Source: Sulfurimonas sp. UBA6014 (GTDB lineage: Bacteria > Campylobacterota > Campylobacteria > Campylobacterales > Sulfurimonadaceae). Taken from it: DNA of 17,514 nucleotides. Positions 6,925-14,335 of this stretch are shown in pieces (the first letter of the stretch is position 1; each line of letters opens with the position of its first letter). A program made the position numbers and the translations under genes. The stretch is from positions 426-17,939 of the forward strand of contig DJAA01000066.1 in assembly GCA_002428085.1 (NCBI GenBank). Direction: 5' to 3'. Under the pieces are notes generated by a model, which searched no databases, had not been told where the DNA came from, and was given only the letters and a program-made list of their open reading frames with translations.

Positions 6925-7368
6925 CTAACTTTTAGTATTAACAAGCCACATTGAAAAAATATTTAGATAATCCCAAAAAGATTGGATGTACTCTTCTGTA
7001 ATGCCCTCTTTTGGTAGTTCTTCAAGCAGTCCTGCCATCAGAGTGAGCCATGTTTTGCGACCTGCTTCATCGATTCGAAACGGGGCATGTCGACCTACCA
7101 TCTGAAATGGACCACGGTTTTGCGTAAAATACTTCTCTCCACCGCACATCTCGACGAGAAAATCAAAGGCATGTTTTTTCGCCTCAGCAAAGTCTTCTTC
7201 ATCATGAATAGGAAACAAAAATGCTATATCACTTTTTTCTATTAAATCATAATGTGCATAAATGAGTTTTTTAAATCTCTCTTCACCCACTTCATAAAAA
7301 AACCCTGGATGTGGCTTAGTAGCAGGTGGTCTAACCCCTATTTCACCTTGAGTTATGGTAAGTTTCAT
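6925..7368 (-). CDS. Truncated-hemoglobin-like globin
   Basis: From ATG 7368 this is a 147-residue protein. RHAPFRID near residues 93-100 matches the F-helix block of group II truncated hemoglobins, with H94 as the probable heme-binding proximal histidine, and W107 in the following helix fits the conserved Trp G8 of groups II and III. Y40 sits where Tyr B10 is expected. Such globins bind oxygen or nitric oxide and often serve in NO or oxygen defence. The length is above the usual 115-135, owing to about 20 extra N-terminal residues (VRPPATKPHPG) of unknown role. ATG 7368 has AAAGG 7 nt upstream; the frame reaching 7404 has no such site. It is a lone gene, convergent with hisJ and divergent from trxA. 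Globin family is likely; subgroup is less certain. Confidence 0.75.
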   Translation of the reverse strand: MKLTITQGEIGVRPPATKPHPGFFYEVGEERFKKLIYAHYDLIEKSDIAFLFPIHDEEDFAEAKKHAFDFLVEMCGGEKYFTQNRGPFQMVGRHAPFRIDEAGRKTWLTLMAGLLEELPKEGITEEYIQSFWDYLNIFSMWLVNTKS

Positions 7369-7395
7369 AAAAAAACCTTTGTGTAATTTTACAAA

Positions 7396-7401
7396 ATTAT
7401 A
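7396..7401 (-). promoter_or_regulatory. Candidate -10 box for the globin gene
   Basis: The minus strand reads TATAAT 28 nt before the chosen ATG at 7368. TTGACC is present upstream but only 10 nt away, too close to be a -35 for this box. The surrounding 7381-7404 is an imperfect palindrome that might be an operator, though it does not match a site I can name. Confidence 0.4.
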
Positions 7402-7530
7402 CACAAATTTGGGTCAAGATTTCAGAATTAATCTCTTATATTTCTTTGAGTAAAAGGGGTATATCCCTACAATTTCTATAAATAAAAATTCAAAATAAAT
7501 TTATAAAGAGATATTTAATCTATGCCCCTG

Positions 7531-7536
7531 TATAAT
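7531..7536 (+). promoter_or_regulatory. trxA: Candidate -10 box for the trxA-orf-trxB-dapB run
   Basis: TATAAT lies 35 nt before the trxA ATG with a T/A-rich upstream tract and no clear -35. A leader of about 27 nt would carry the AAAAGG ribosome site. The following three genes have gaps of only 14-30 nt and no visible promoter of their own. Confidence 0.5.
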
Positions 7537-7570
7537 GTTATATATTTTTATTTCAAAAAGGAAACAACAC

Positions 7571-7891
7571 ATGGGTAAATATGTAGAATTAACTGGCGCC
7601 AATTTTGAGGCAACACTTAAAGAAGGTGTATCATTAGTAGACTTCTGGGCACCATGGTGTGGACCTTGTCGTATGATTGCTCCGGTAATTGAAGAATTAG
7701 CTGCAGACTTTGATGGTAAAGCTAATATTTGTAAAGTAAATACTGATGAGGAACAAGATATTGCCGTTAAATTTGGTATTCGTTCTATTCCTACAATCAT
7801 GTTTTTCAAAAATGGTGAAATGGTCGATCAAGTTATTGGAGCACAGTCAAAACAAGTTCTTGCTTCAAAAATCAACGCTCTTCTCGCATAA
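7571..7891 (+). CDS. trxA: Thioredoxin
   Basis: A 106-residue classical cytoplasmic thioredoxin, reducing disulfides in target proteins such as ribonucleotide reductase and being re-reduced by TrxB. The active site WCGPC is at residues 29-33 after VDFWAP, and the cis-proline loop reads RSIPTIMFF near 73-81. ATG 7571 is chosen because AAAAGG lies about 8 nt before it; the frame begins earlier at 7535 but those residues overlap the -10 region. It heads a four-gene run with its reductase trxB two genes downstream. Identification is secure. Confidence 0.97.
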   Translation: MGKYVELTGANFEATLKEGVSLVDFWAPWCGPCRMIAPVIEELAADFDGKANICKVNTDEEQDIAVKFGIRSIPTIMFFKNGEMVDQVIGAQSKQVLASKINALLA

Positions 7892-7905
7892 CTAAAAGCA
7901 TTAAA

Positions 7906-8394
7906 GTGGCAAGACAAGGAGGTAGAAGCTTCTTATCCTTGTCTACTATTCTTGCTTCATTTTTTGGTGCTGCTATGGTAGCTTCCGCTTTTGCCTACTT
8001 CAACTATAAATTTTCCGAATATAAGTTTATTGATTTTAAAGAGTTAGTTTTTTATGAAAAAAACGATATTTTTTTTCCAAAAGCTGAAAAATATATTGTA
8101 ATCTTTTATAGTTCTAAAGAAAAAGGGACTGTAGAGCAACTTGCCAATGCACAATTAAATTTCCCTATTCTTGCCATTGATTACTACAACGAAGCGCAAC
8201 AAAATAGTAAACATACTATCTTCTTAAGAAGCGGCACTAAAAATTCACTCTCATTCATTCAAAGATTTAATATCTACGAATCCCCCTCAATCTTTTTTAT
8301 AAAGAAATCCAAAGATACTCTTTATAAACAAGATAGTATGATACGAAAATTAGATAATTTGAAAGAATTATCCCAGCAAATAGATAGTTTATAA
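7906..8394 (+). CDS. Membrane-anchored thioredoxin-fold-like protein lacking cysteines
   Basis: I recognise no named family. The 162-residue product has two arginines (R3, R7), then one hydrophobic helix at about 9-31, so the bulk should lie in the periplasm. Residues 60-160 look like a degenerate thioredoxin fold: KYIVIFYSS would be the strand before the active site, and FNIYESPSIFFIKK near 121-134 lines up with FGIRSIPTIMFFKN of the neighbouring TrxA, including the cis-proline. Where TrxA has WCGPC this protein has YSSKEKG, and the whole chain has no cysteine, so it cannot do dithiol chemistry. It starts at GTG 7906 with no ribosome site before it, although AAGGAGG occurs 10 nt inside the gene, so the true start is uncertain. 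Placed 14 nt after trxA and 19 nt before trxB. Confidence 0.75.
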   Translation: MARQGGRSFLSLSTILASFFGAAMVASAFAYFNYKFSEYKFIDFKELVFYEKNDIFFPKAEKYIVIFYSSKEKGTVEQLANAQLNFPILAIDYYNEAQQNSKHTIFLRSGTKNSLSFIQRFNIYESPSIFFIKKSKDTLYKQDSMIRKLDNLKELSQQIDSL

Positions 8395-8413
8395 ATAAAA
8401 TTAAGGATTACAA

Positions 8414-9358
8414 ATGATATTAGATTGTGCCATTATTGGCGGTGGACCAGCTGGTCTTACTGCTGGACTTTATACAACTCGCGGCGGTTTAGCAAATGTA
8501 GTTATGTTTGAAAAAGGGATGCCTGGCGGACAGATTATGAACTCTTCTGAAATCGAAAATTATCCTGGTGTGACAGGTGAAGTTTCAGGGATGGAAATGA
8601 TGAGTACTTGGCCTGAACAATGCCAAAAATTTGGTCTTATTCATGAGATGGTCAATGTGCTTCGTATCACAAAAACAGGCAAGCTATTTAAGGTTCATAA
8701 AGAAGATGGAACCTCAACAGATGCGCATAGCGTTATCATCGGGACAGGTTCATCTCCTCGTCGTGCGGGTTTTAAAGGTGAAAATGAATTTTTTGGCAGA
8801 GGTGTAAGCACTTGTGCAACATGTGATGGTTTTTTCTACAAAGGTAAGGAAGTTGCAGTTATCGGTGGTGGTGACACAGCTCTTGAAGAAGCTCTTTATC
8901 TTGCAAAAATTTGTAAAAAAGTTTATCTCATTCATAGACGCGACAGCTTCCGTTCTGCACCTAACACTATCGCACGTGTTGAAAGAACCCAAAATATAGA
9001 GTTAGTTTTAAACTCATTTCCAGAAGAAGTTTATGGGGATGCTTCAGGTGTTACAGGGATAAAAGTTAAAAATAAAGAGGGCGCTATTCGCGATATCGCA
9101 ATCCCAGGTATATTCACTTTTGTTGGAAACGATATCAACAATCAAACACTTATTCAAGAAGATGGAAGTTTTTTATGTGACATGAACGATCAAGGTCAAG
9201 TCATCGTAGATTTAAGCATGAAGACCTCCGTAGCTGGACTTTTTGCAACTGGGGATATGAGAATAGCGGCTCCAAAACAAGTAGTTAGTGCTGCAGGCGA
9301 TGGTGCAGTTGCTGCACTCAGTGCTATAGCGTATGTTGATGAGTTATTAAATCATTAA
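8414..9358 (+). CDS. trxB: Thioredoxin reductase (NADPH)
   Basis: This FAD enzyme passes electrons from NADPH to thioredoxin. The 314-residue length is standard for low-molecular-weight bacterial TrxB. The FAD-binding GGGPAGLTAG is at residues 9-18, the redox-active CATC at 134-137 within STCATCDGFFY, the NADPH-binding GGGDTALEEA at 151-160, followed by HRRDSFR, and the C-terminal FAD motif GLFATGDMR near 274. AAGGA precedes ATG 8414 at normal spacing. It shares the transcript with trxA. The basic HRRDSFR loop supports NADPH rather than ferredoxin as the donor. Identification is secure. Confidence 0.97.
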   Translation: MILDCAIIGGGPAGLTAGLYTTRGGLANVVMFEKGMPGGQIMNSSEIENYPGVTGEVSGMEMMSTWPEQCQKFGLIHEMVNVLRITKTGKLFKVHKEDGTSTDAHSVIIGTGSSPRRAGFKGENEFFGRGVSTCATCDGFFYKGKEVAVIGGGDTALEEALYLAKICKKVYLIHRRDSFRSAPNTIARVERTQNIELVLNSFPEEVYGDASGVTGIKVKNKEGAIRDIAIPGIFTFVGNDINNQTLIQEDGSFLCDMNDQGQVIVDLSMKTSVAGLFATGDMRIAAPKQVVSAAGDGAVAALSAIAYVDELLNH

Positions 9359-9388
9359 GAAAATATTGTTATAAAAGGTAAAATTATT

Positions 9389-10156
9389 ATGATAAGAGTT
9401 GGTGTTTTTGGGGCAAGCGGCAGAGTCGGTAAACTTTTACTTGAAGATTTAAAAGTGACTGAAGACATGAGTGTCAGCAGTGTTTATGTTCGCAATAGCT
9501 TAAATTTTTCCATCGATCCATCTATTTTAGTCACTTCAGACATGAAAGCATTTTTAAATGCTTCAGATGTGATTATCGATTTTTCACTTCCTGAAGCTTG
9601 CGAAGCTCTTTTAGAAGAAGCTATTAAAACGCCAAAACCGTTAGTGATAGGGACAACAGGACTCAGTTTTCATCAGCTTAATCTTTTAAAACAAGCAAGT
9701 GAAATGATGCCAATTCTTTATGCGACAAATATGTCCCTAGGAGTAGCTCTTTTAAATAAACTCGTTACTCAAGCCTCAGCGGCACTGAGAGATTTTGATA
9801 TTGAAATCGTGGAGATGCACCATAAGCACAAAAAAGATGCTCCAAGCGGTACGGCTTTAACATTAAGTGAATCCGCAGCCAGAGGGAGAAATCTTGATAT
9901 CAACAAAGTTCGCGTCAGTGGAAGAGATGGCAATATCGGAGCACGAACAAAAGATGAAATAGCCGTCATGGCACTTCGAGGTGGGGATATCGTTGGTCGC
10001 CATACTGTAGGTTTTTATAACGATGGTGAATTTTTAGAACTTAACCACACAGCAACTTCAAGAAATACTTTTTCTAAAGGTGCCATAAGAGCAGCTCAGT
10101 GGCTCTTAAACAAAGAGGCTGGCTTGTATTCGATAGCAGACTGCTTAGAGTTGTAA
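9389..10156 (+). CDS. dapB: 4-hydroxy-tetrahydrodipicolinate reductase
   Basis: DapB reduces the product of DapA to tetrahydrodipicolinate with NAD(P)H, in the pathway to lysine and meso-diaminopimelate for peptidoglycan. The 255-residue product has the nucleotide-binding GASGRVGK near the N-terminus, DFSLPEA, VIGTTG near 88-93, and the catalytic block EMHHKHKKDAPSGTAL near 147-162 with the acid/base histidines and the substrate-binding KKDAPSGT. A weak AAAGG site lies upstream of ATG 9389, 30 nt after trxB. Immediately followed by purF, the same adjacency as in Campylobacter jejuni. Identification is secure. Confidence 0.96.
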   Translation: MIRVGVFGASGRVGKLLLEDLKVTEDMSVSSVYVRNSLNFSIDPSILVTSDMKAFLNASDVIIDFSLPEACEALLEEAIKTPKPLVIGTTGLSFHQLNLLKQASEMMPILYATNMSLGVALLNKLVTQASAALRDFDIEIVEMHHKHKKDAPSGTALTLSESAARGRNLDINKVRVSGRDGNIGARTKDEIAVMALRGGDIVGRHTVGFYNDGEFLELNHTATSRNTFSKGAIRAAQWLLNKEAGLYSIADCLEL

Positions 10157-10184
10157 AAAAACTTTAGTTTTAATTGCATGTGAG

Positions 10185-10190
10185 TATAAT
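10185..10190 (+). promoter_or_regulatory. purF: Candidate -10 box for purF
   Basis: TATAAT lies in the 72-nt dapB-purF gap, 39 nt before the TTG start. It is preceded by a T-rich tract (TTTAGTTTTAATT) and has no clear -35. No PurR-type operator is recognisable. Confidence 0.45.
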
Positions 10191-10228
10191 TGGCTCATTT
10201 AAAATGATGTACTTGTAAGGAAAATATT

Positions 10229-11584
10229 TTGTTAGAAAATATAAATGAAAAGTGTGCAGTCGTAGGTATTTTTGGTCATAAAGAAGCTTCTAAACTTGCC
10301 TATTTTTCACTGCATGCACTCCAGCATCGTGGGCAAGAAGCAGCAGGTATTAGCTCTTCAGATGGAGAAAAAATAAAAACCATCAAAGACCGCGGTCTGG
10401 TCATAAGAGTTTTTAATGAGGAAAAATTGGCCACACTCAGTGGAACAAGTGCTATTGGACACACGCGCTATTCTACAGCAGGAGATGACTCTATCTTGGA
10501 TGCTCAGCCTGTTTTTGCAAGGTATGATTTAGGAGAGATGGCAATAGTTCATAATGGAAACCTTACAAATGCAGAAGAAGTTCGTAACTACCTTATCAAA
10601 AAAGGGGCGATTTTTCAAACCTTTATGGATACAGAAAATCTTATCCATCTTATTGCTAAAAGCGAAAAAGAGAAGCTTGTAGATAGAATAATAGATGCAA
10701 CAAGAAGCATAGAGGGTGCCTACTCTTTAGTTTTTTTGAGCAGAAAAAAAATGTTTGCTATGCGTGACCGTTTTGGTTTTCGTCCTCTTAGTTTGGGACG
10801 CATTGCAAATGGTGGATACGTTGTAGCAAGTGAAACGTGCGCATTTGACCTTATTGGTGCAGAATTTATCCGTGATGTAGAACCAGGAGAACTCCTTGTT
10901 TTTGAACAAGACAAAGCACCGACTTCCATCAAGGTTTTTGAGCCAACACCTAAGCGATGTATTTTTGAATATGTTTATTTTGCTAGACCTGATTCAAGAG
11001 TATTTGGTCAAAGTGTTTACCAGATGCGAAAAAATATGGGCGCCGAACTTGCAAAAATAGCTCCAATTGAAGCAGATATGGTCATCCCTGTCCCAGATGG
11101 CGGGGTTCCTTCAGCTATAGGGTATTCTCAAGCAAGTGGTATCCCTTACGAGATGGGAATTATGAGAAATCATTATATTGGTAGAACATTTATTGAACCT
11201 ACACAAGAGATGCGAGACTTAAAAGTAAAAATGAAACTCTCCCCCATGACAGACACCATCAAAGGCAAAGTAATCATTGTCATCGATGACTCCATCGTTC
11301 GAGGAACTACCTCAAGAAGAATCGTAAAAATGCTCAAAGAAGCTGGCGCCAAAGAGGTCCATATGAGAATATCAAGCCCTCCTACAACAGACCCTTGTTT
11401 TTATGGCGTTGATACTCCAAATAAAGAAAAACTTATTGCTGCAAATATGACTGTGGAAGCTATTTGCGAATTTATAGAAGCAGACTCTTTGGCATATCTT
11501 GATTCAGAATCACTCCTTAGAAGTGTCAATGCGACTGAGGACAACTACTGCACTGCTTGTTTTACAGGTAAATATATCGTTTAA
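10229..11584 (+). CDS. purF: Amidophosphoribosyltransferase, iron-sulfur (Bacillus) type
   Basis: PurF makes phosphoribosylamine from PRPP and glutamine, the first committed step of purine synthesis. It starts at TTG 10229, with TAAGG 8 nt upstream. The short leader of eight residues would be removed to expose C9 as the N-terminal nucleophile (CAVVGIFGH). The glutaminase domain covers about 9-235, with GHTRYSTAG at 77-85 and HNGNLTN at 108-114. The phosphoribosyltransferase domain has the PRPP loop VIIVIDDSIVRGTTS at 348-362. Four cysteines, C244, C390, C441 and C444 (the last two in YCTACFTGKY), match the 4Fe-4S ligands of the B. subtilis enzyme, so an oxygen-sensitive cluster and a processed propeptide are expected. 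The 451-residue length is typical. It is followed by a radical SAM gene 14 nt downstream. Confidence 0.96.
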   Translation: MLENINEKCAVVGIFGHKEASKLAYFSLHALQHRGQEAAGISSSDGEKIKTIKDRGLVIRVFNEEKLATLSGTSAIGHTRYSTAGDDSILDAQPVFARYDLGEMAIVHNGNLTNAEEVRNYLIKKGAIFQTFMDTENLIHLIAKSEKEKLVDRIIDATRSIEGAYSLVFLSRKKMFAMRDRFGFRPLSLGRIANGGYVVASETCAFDLIGAEFIRDVEPGELLVFEQDKAPTSIKVFEPTPKRCIFEYVYFARPDSRVFGQSVYQMRKNMGAELAKIAPIEADMVIPVPDGGVPSAIGYSQASGIPYEMGIMRNHYIGRTFIEPTQEMRDLKVKMKLSPMTDTIKGKVIIVIDDSIVRGTTSRRIVKMLKEAGAKEVHMRISSPPTTDPCFYGVDTPNKEKLIAANMTVEAICEFIEADSLAYLDSESLLRSVNATEDNYCTACFTGKYIV

Positions 11585-11598
11585 TTTTGGGAGAAATA

Positions 11599-12558
11599 TT
11601 GGAGCAGATTTATACATACGGTACTTATTTAACAAATAAATTTGGCTCCAAAGTCTATAAAGTAGGCATTCAAATCTCTGGTTTTACGTGTCCAAACATA
11701 GATGGAACCGTTGCAAAAGGGGGATGCACTTTTTGTGAAAATGACTCTTTTAGTGCAAGTACTGGTCAAGTTCAGTCACTCAAAGGTTTTCATCTCAACA
11801 TGAAATCAAGTGAAAATCCTTATCTAGCCAAGCAACTTGCGCAATTAGAATTTCAATTTAATGCCCTGAGTAAAAAACAAATCAAAGAGTATGGTGCAGA
11901 GAAATTTATTGTCTATTTTCAATCCTTTACAAACACCTACGCTCCGCTTGAAACACTCCAAGCACTCTATGAAAAAGCACTCTCCTTCCCTAATGTTATA
12001 GGTTTGAGTATCGGAACACGTTCGGACAGTGTGAGCGAAGAGACTCTTGATTATTTATGTGAATTAAGCAAAAGAAAAGAGATTTGGATTGAGTTTGGGA
12101 TTCAGTCAGTTTTTGATGTAACTCTGCAAAAAATCAACAGAGGTCATGACAGCGCAAATGTAAAAGAGTGGGTTCTGCGAGCAAAAGCAAAAGGTTTAAA
12201 TGTCTGCGGGCACCTTATTTTTGGCTTACCAGGCGAAACAAAAGAGATGATGCTTAAGACCTCCAAGCAAGCTTATGAGTGGGGAATAGACTCCATCAAA
12301 TACCATCCACTTTATGTTGTAAAACGAACCGCATTGGCAAATGACTTCATAAAAGGGACTTTTACTCCCATCCAAGAGGAGGAGTATTTAGAGGTTTTAG
12401 TGGAAGCGCTTAAAATAAAGCCCAAACATGTAAGTGTCCAAAGAGTCACCGCTGGTATCAATGATGACTCTTTACTTGCTCCACAGTGGTGTAAAGATAA
12501 AAATACGCAACTCAAAAACATCAACAAAGCATTAAAACCTGTAGGGCTAAAATACTAA
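11599..12558 (+). CDS. TIGR01212/YhcC-family radical SAM protein
   Basis: From TTG 11599 this is a 319-residue radical SAM enzyme whose substrate is unknown. Three cysteines at 31, 43 and 46 (TCPNIDGTVAKGGCTFC) should hold the 4Fe-4S cluster that cleaves S-adenosylmethionine. The spacing is longer than the classic Cx3Cx2C and is typical of the YhcC branch. Later blocks IGLSIGTRSDSVSEE, EFGIQSVFDVTLQKINRGH and HLIFGLPGETKEMM fit the radical SAM barrel of the Elp3-like superfamily. The frame is open from a TTG at 11587, but GGGAGA lies directly before the TTG at 11599, so that start is preferred. It lies 14 nt after purF and probably shares its transcript. Family is secure; function is not known to me. 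Confidence 0.88.
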   Translation: MEQIYTYGTYLTNKFGSKVYKVGIQISGFTCPNIDGTVAKGGCTFCENDSFSASTGQVQSLKGFHLNMKSSENPYLAKQLAQLEFQFNALSKKQIKEYGAEKFIVYFQSFTNTYAPLETLQALYEKALSFPNVIGLSIGTRSDSVSEETLDYLCELSKRKEIWIEFGIQSVFDVTLQKINRGHDSANVKEWVLRAKAKGLNVCGHLIFGLPGETKEMMLKTSKQAYEWGIDSIKYHPLYVVKRTALANDFIKGTFTPIQEEEYLEVLVEALKIKPKHVSVQRVTAGINDDSLLAPQWCKDKNTQLKNINKALKPVGLKY

Positions 12559-12576
12559 GTCATGCAATGATTTAGT
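12554..12576. terminator. Palindrome spanning both stop codons of convergent genes
   Basis: ACTAAGTCAT at 12554-12563 pairs with ATGATTTAGT at 12567-12576 (ten pairs, one of them G-T) around a 3-nt GCA loop. The stem contains the TAA of the radical SAM gene on the plus strand and the TAA of the DUF2393-like gene on the minus strand. Probably a compact bidirectional terminator, though neither side has a long T run. Confidence 0.5.
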
Positions 12577-13138
12577 GCCCTCTTACTTTCGTATAATTCG
12601 CAGTGCTTCGAAAATAAGGGGGATAACTAAAATAGACTCTAAATGCTTTTGTCTCTCCAGGCTTTAAGTTTGTAGCTATGACAAACTCCTCTGTGAGTGT
12701 TTGCGGTTTATATGCAGCACTTCTACTACTATCTTCTATAAAAAATTCAAAAAAACTGCTAGGATTATAAAATGGATTATAAAATGTACCACTTTTAAAA
12801 TTACCTGTCGCATGCCCTTTATTGACTAACTTAACCTCAAAATTAACCTCACCTATCTCATAATTACCTTCATTTTTAACAAAACCTGTATAAATAATTT
12901 TTTCTATCCCCAAAAGTCTTTTATTTTCTACTTTATACACTTTTACTTTTTTAGTATATTTGTCAATCACCACAATGGACAACACTAAAACAAACACTCC
13001 AATTATGAGAGTTAAAATAATAATGGGAACTTTCATCTCAGTTTTTTGCTGTTTCATGGCAACAATAAAACCTAAAACTATAAATATCCCTACTAAAAGT
13101 ACCGCTAAATAGTGCCATATATTAAAAAGTGTCATCAT
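12572..13138 (-). CDS. DUF2393-like membrane protein (second of a tandem pair)
   Basis: This 188-residue protein has two membrane helices at about 8-28 and 37-58, separated by a short basic loop (KQQKTEMK), and then a soluble beta-rich domain of about 125 residues. That domain carries GFVKNEGNYEIGEVNFEVKL, a pattern seen in domains that look like fibronectin or FxLYD folds. With both ends on the same side and positive residues in the short loop, the C-terminal domain should be periplasmic. I believe it belongs to DUF2393, a family found mainly in Campylobacterota, of unknown function. Its ATG overlaps the stop of the preceding gene (ATGA), so the two are coupled. A GGAG site lies 10 nt upstream. 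Confidence 0.75.
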   Translation of the reverse strand: MMTLFNIWHYLAVLLVGIFIVLGFIVAMKQQKTEMKVPIIILTLIIGVFVLVLSIVVIDKYTKKVKVYKVENKRLLGIEKIIYTGFVKNEGNYEIGEVNFEVKLVNKGHATGNFKSGTFYNPFYNPSSFFEFFIEDSSRSAAYKPQTLTEEFVIATNLKPGETKAFRVYFSYPPYFRSTANYTKVRGH

Positions 13139-13647
13139 CTACATTTTGCTCCAAGTAAAATAGTGTATTTTTTAGAATACGTGAAAGGCTCGACAATAAT
13201 TTTAAATTCTCTCAATTCACCCTGCGCTATATTTTCTTCTAAAATCCGAGCATGCATAAAAGGTTTCCATTTAAATATATAATCTTTTACTGGATTTCCA
13301 ACCATTTTTACTGCTGATGCGGTGATAGTGCAGCTTTTAAAATCTCTTTTTGACCCATTTAAAAGAGTCCCTTTAACTACTACTGCCTCTGTAAAGGTGA
13401 GTTTTTTTTGATTGGTAAGCGTAAGTGTATTTTTAAACAAAATAGCATGCATTTGTATATACCCGATACTAGGTCCCAAAACAAGAATTAAAAAGGAGAC
13501 AAGAAGCAATAATAAAGAAAATCCAACTTTTTTTCTATTTAAAATCGCAAGCAAGAGAAAAAGAATAAATAAAACAAAAACAGCACCAAAAAGAATGTAA
13601 TCATAAAGAATTAATTCATGTAAAAAGGTACTGAGCTTATTTTTCAT
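13135..13647 (-). CDS. DUF2393-like membrane protein (first of a tandem pair)
   Basis: A 170-residue protein with the same plan as its downstream neighbour: helices at about 17-36 and 42-60, an NRKK loop between them, and a soluble beta-rich domain with a TFTEAVVVKGTLLNGSKRDF segment matching the KIIYTGFVKNEGNYEIGE segment of the other. The two are probably diverged duplicates and may act together. The protein ends GAKCR with a cysteine near the end. Its start ATG overlaps the hisIE stop by ATGA, and its own stop overlaps the next start in the same way, so all three genes are translationally coupled. The role is unknown, and nothing links it to histidine synthesis besides position. Confidence 0.72.
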   Translation of the reverse strand: MKNKLSTFLHELILYDYILFGAVFVLFILFLLLAILNRKKVGFSLLLLLVSFLILVLGPSIGYIQMHAILFKNTLTLTNQKKLTFTEAVVVKGTLLNGSKRDFKSCTITASAVKMVGNPVKDYIFKWKPFMHARILEENIAQGELREFKIIVEPFTYSKKYTILLGAKCR

Positions 13648-14327
13648 GTGTCACTTCTAGAGTTTTTTTCTGCAATACCACTCATGTTAAATCTACGAGA
13701 AAGTTCTTGTTTTATTCTATCTGGCGCTATATTTTTTGCAGCTAAGGCTACAAGCACATGATAGGTTAAATCTGCTGCTTCATAAATCATTTGAGTCTCA
13801 TCATTATCTTTATAAGCAAAGCTAAATTCCCCTGCTTCTTCTACAACTTTTTTAAGTATTGTATTATCGCCTTTAGAAAATAATTTAGCTGTCCATGAAG
13901 AGTCAGGATTTGCAAATTTACGCTCTTGAATAGTATGATACAGTGTATCAATGACGCCGTATATGGCGCTAGAGTCTACCTCTACTTCACTGGTTGTCTT
14001 ACCAGAGCTAAGCTCTGTAAAAAAGCAAGAGCGTCTTCCTGTATGACAAGCCACCCCTTTTTGGGCAACCTTTATGAGAAGCGTATCGTTATCGCAGTCA
14101 AGATAAAAAGAGGAGATAGTTTGGATATGTCCACTGCTCTCCCCTTTTTTCCATATACGCTGTTTTGAACGAGAAAAATAATGTGCGATTTTTGTGCTAA
14201 AGGAGAGTTCCAACGCTTCTTTGTTCATGTAAGCCATCATCAAAACTTCATGATTTGCATCATCTTGTACAATAACTGGCAAAAGGTCACTCTTTTGCCA
14301 GTCTATTTTATTGATTGTATTTTGCAT
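13644..14327 (-). CDS. hisIE: Bifunctional phosphoribosyl-AMP cyclohydrolase / phosphoribosyl-ATP pyrophosphatase
   Basis: HisIE performs the second and third steps of histidine synthesis. The 227-residue chain has the HisI cyclohydrolase domain at about 1-120, with SRSKQRIWKKGESSGH, DCDNDTLL and ACHTGRRSCF providing zinc and magnesium ligands. The HisE pyrophosphatase domain follows at about 125-220, with SWTAKLFSKG, KKVVEEAGEF and YEAADLTYHVLVAL, the EExxE and EAAD metal-binding patterns of the MazG-like fold. AGGA lies 5 nt before the ATG, which is 8 nt after the SPFH gene stop. Its stop overlaps the next gene by ATGA. HisJ, a later step, is encoded elsewhere in the window. Identification is secure. 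Confidence 0.95.
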   Translation of the reverse strand: MQNTINKIDWQKSDLLPVIVQDDANHEVLMMAYMNKEALELSFSTKIAHYFSRSKQRIWKKGESSGHIQTISSFYLDCDNDTLLIKVAQKGVACHTGRRSCFFTELSSGKTTSEVEVDSSAIYGVIDTLYHTIQERKFANPDSSWTAKLFSKGDNTILKKVVEEAGEFSFAYKDNDETQMIYEAADLTYHVLVALAAKNIAPDRIKQELSRRFNMSGIAEKNSRSDT

Positions 14328-14335
14328 AATCCTAG

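Noticed and set aside
7381..7404. Imperfect palindrome as a definite CRP/FNR-type operator
   Set aside because: The arms differ by a two-base insertion, and it does not match a TTGAT-N4-ATCAA or TTAAC-N4-GTTAA pattern.
10720..10932. Two minus-strand frames inside purF
   Set aside because: Both are shadows of the highly conserved purF coding strand.
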